Below are positions 21,629 through 21,663 of a stretch of 21,663 bases of DNA, piece after piece. The notes beneath the pieces are model-generated. The model was not told the DNA's origin, ran no database searches, and saw only the letters and a list, made by a program, of their open reading frames with translations. The stretch covers positions 648,354 to 670,016 of the forward strand of contig NW_019091383.1 in assembly GCF_001949145.1 (NCBI RefSeq). Reading direction: 5' to 3'. The first letter of the stretch is position 1. Each line of letters starts with the position of its first letter. This DNA comes from Acanthaster planci. Its lineage: Eukaryota > Echinodermata > Asteroidea > Valvatida > Acanthasteridae. A program made the position numbers and the translations under genes.

Positions 21629-21663
21629 AAAATAAATTGTTCCCTTAACCGGGTGAAAGCCAA

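Overview
This is nuclear DNA from a multicellular eukaryote, most likely a marine invertebrate deuterostome (echinoderm or hemichordate type), though a mollusc cannot be excluded. The pointers are AT-rich non-coding DNA, one gene split by GT-AG introns, several small transposon-like inverted repeats, and two abundant self-complementary words (TACATGTA and TAGGCCTA). The phylum is an inference from sequence style, not proof.

The only gene I can support is on the + strand, from the ATG at 3865 to the TAA at 15861. Eight coding exons (3865-4070, 10339-10423, 12073-12211, 12849-13038, 13210-13350, 13946-14108, 14893-14985, 15733-15861) join in frame into 381 residues. The product has a disordered Pro/Ser-rich N-terminus followed by seven WD40-type blades, so it should be a soluble beta-propeller scaffold. 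I do not recognise a named orthologue. A CpG-rich stretch at about 3430-3864 is the likely promoter and 5' UTR. The 3' UTR begins at 15862.

Layout: 1-3429 is upstream intergenic sequence with no supportable gene. Intron 1 (6.3 kb) holds a foldback element with a tRNA-Ser-like segment inside it (4290-4990) and a short hAT-like MITE (6986-7368). Intron 3 holds one copy of a dispersed repeat whose inverted partner lies at 21482-21628. Intron 4 holds an exact-period 50-bp tandem duplication. A 515-bp Harbinger-like MITE (16022-16536) lies in the 3' UTR and contains the first canonical polyadenylation signal after the stop codon. Beyond 16540 I see repeats only: a tRNA-derived SINE fragment on the minus strand near 18000-18170, a small inverted-repeat element at 21012-21321, and one very weak candidate exon near 20238.

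I find no operon, CRISPR array, rRNA gene or intact transposase. The interest lies in the unassigned WD40 gene and in how mobile DNA has shaped its introns and 3' end.
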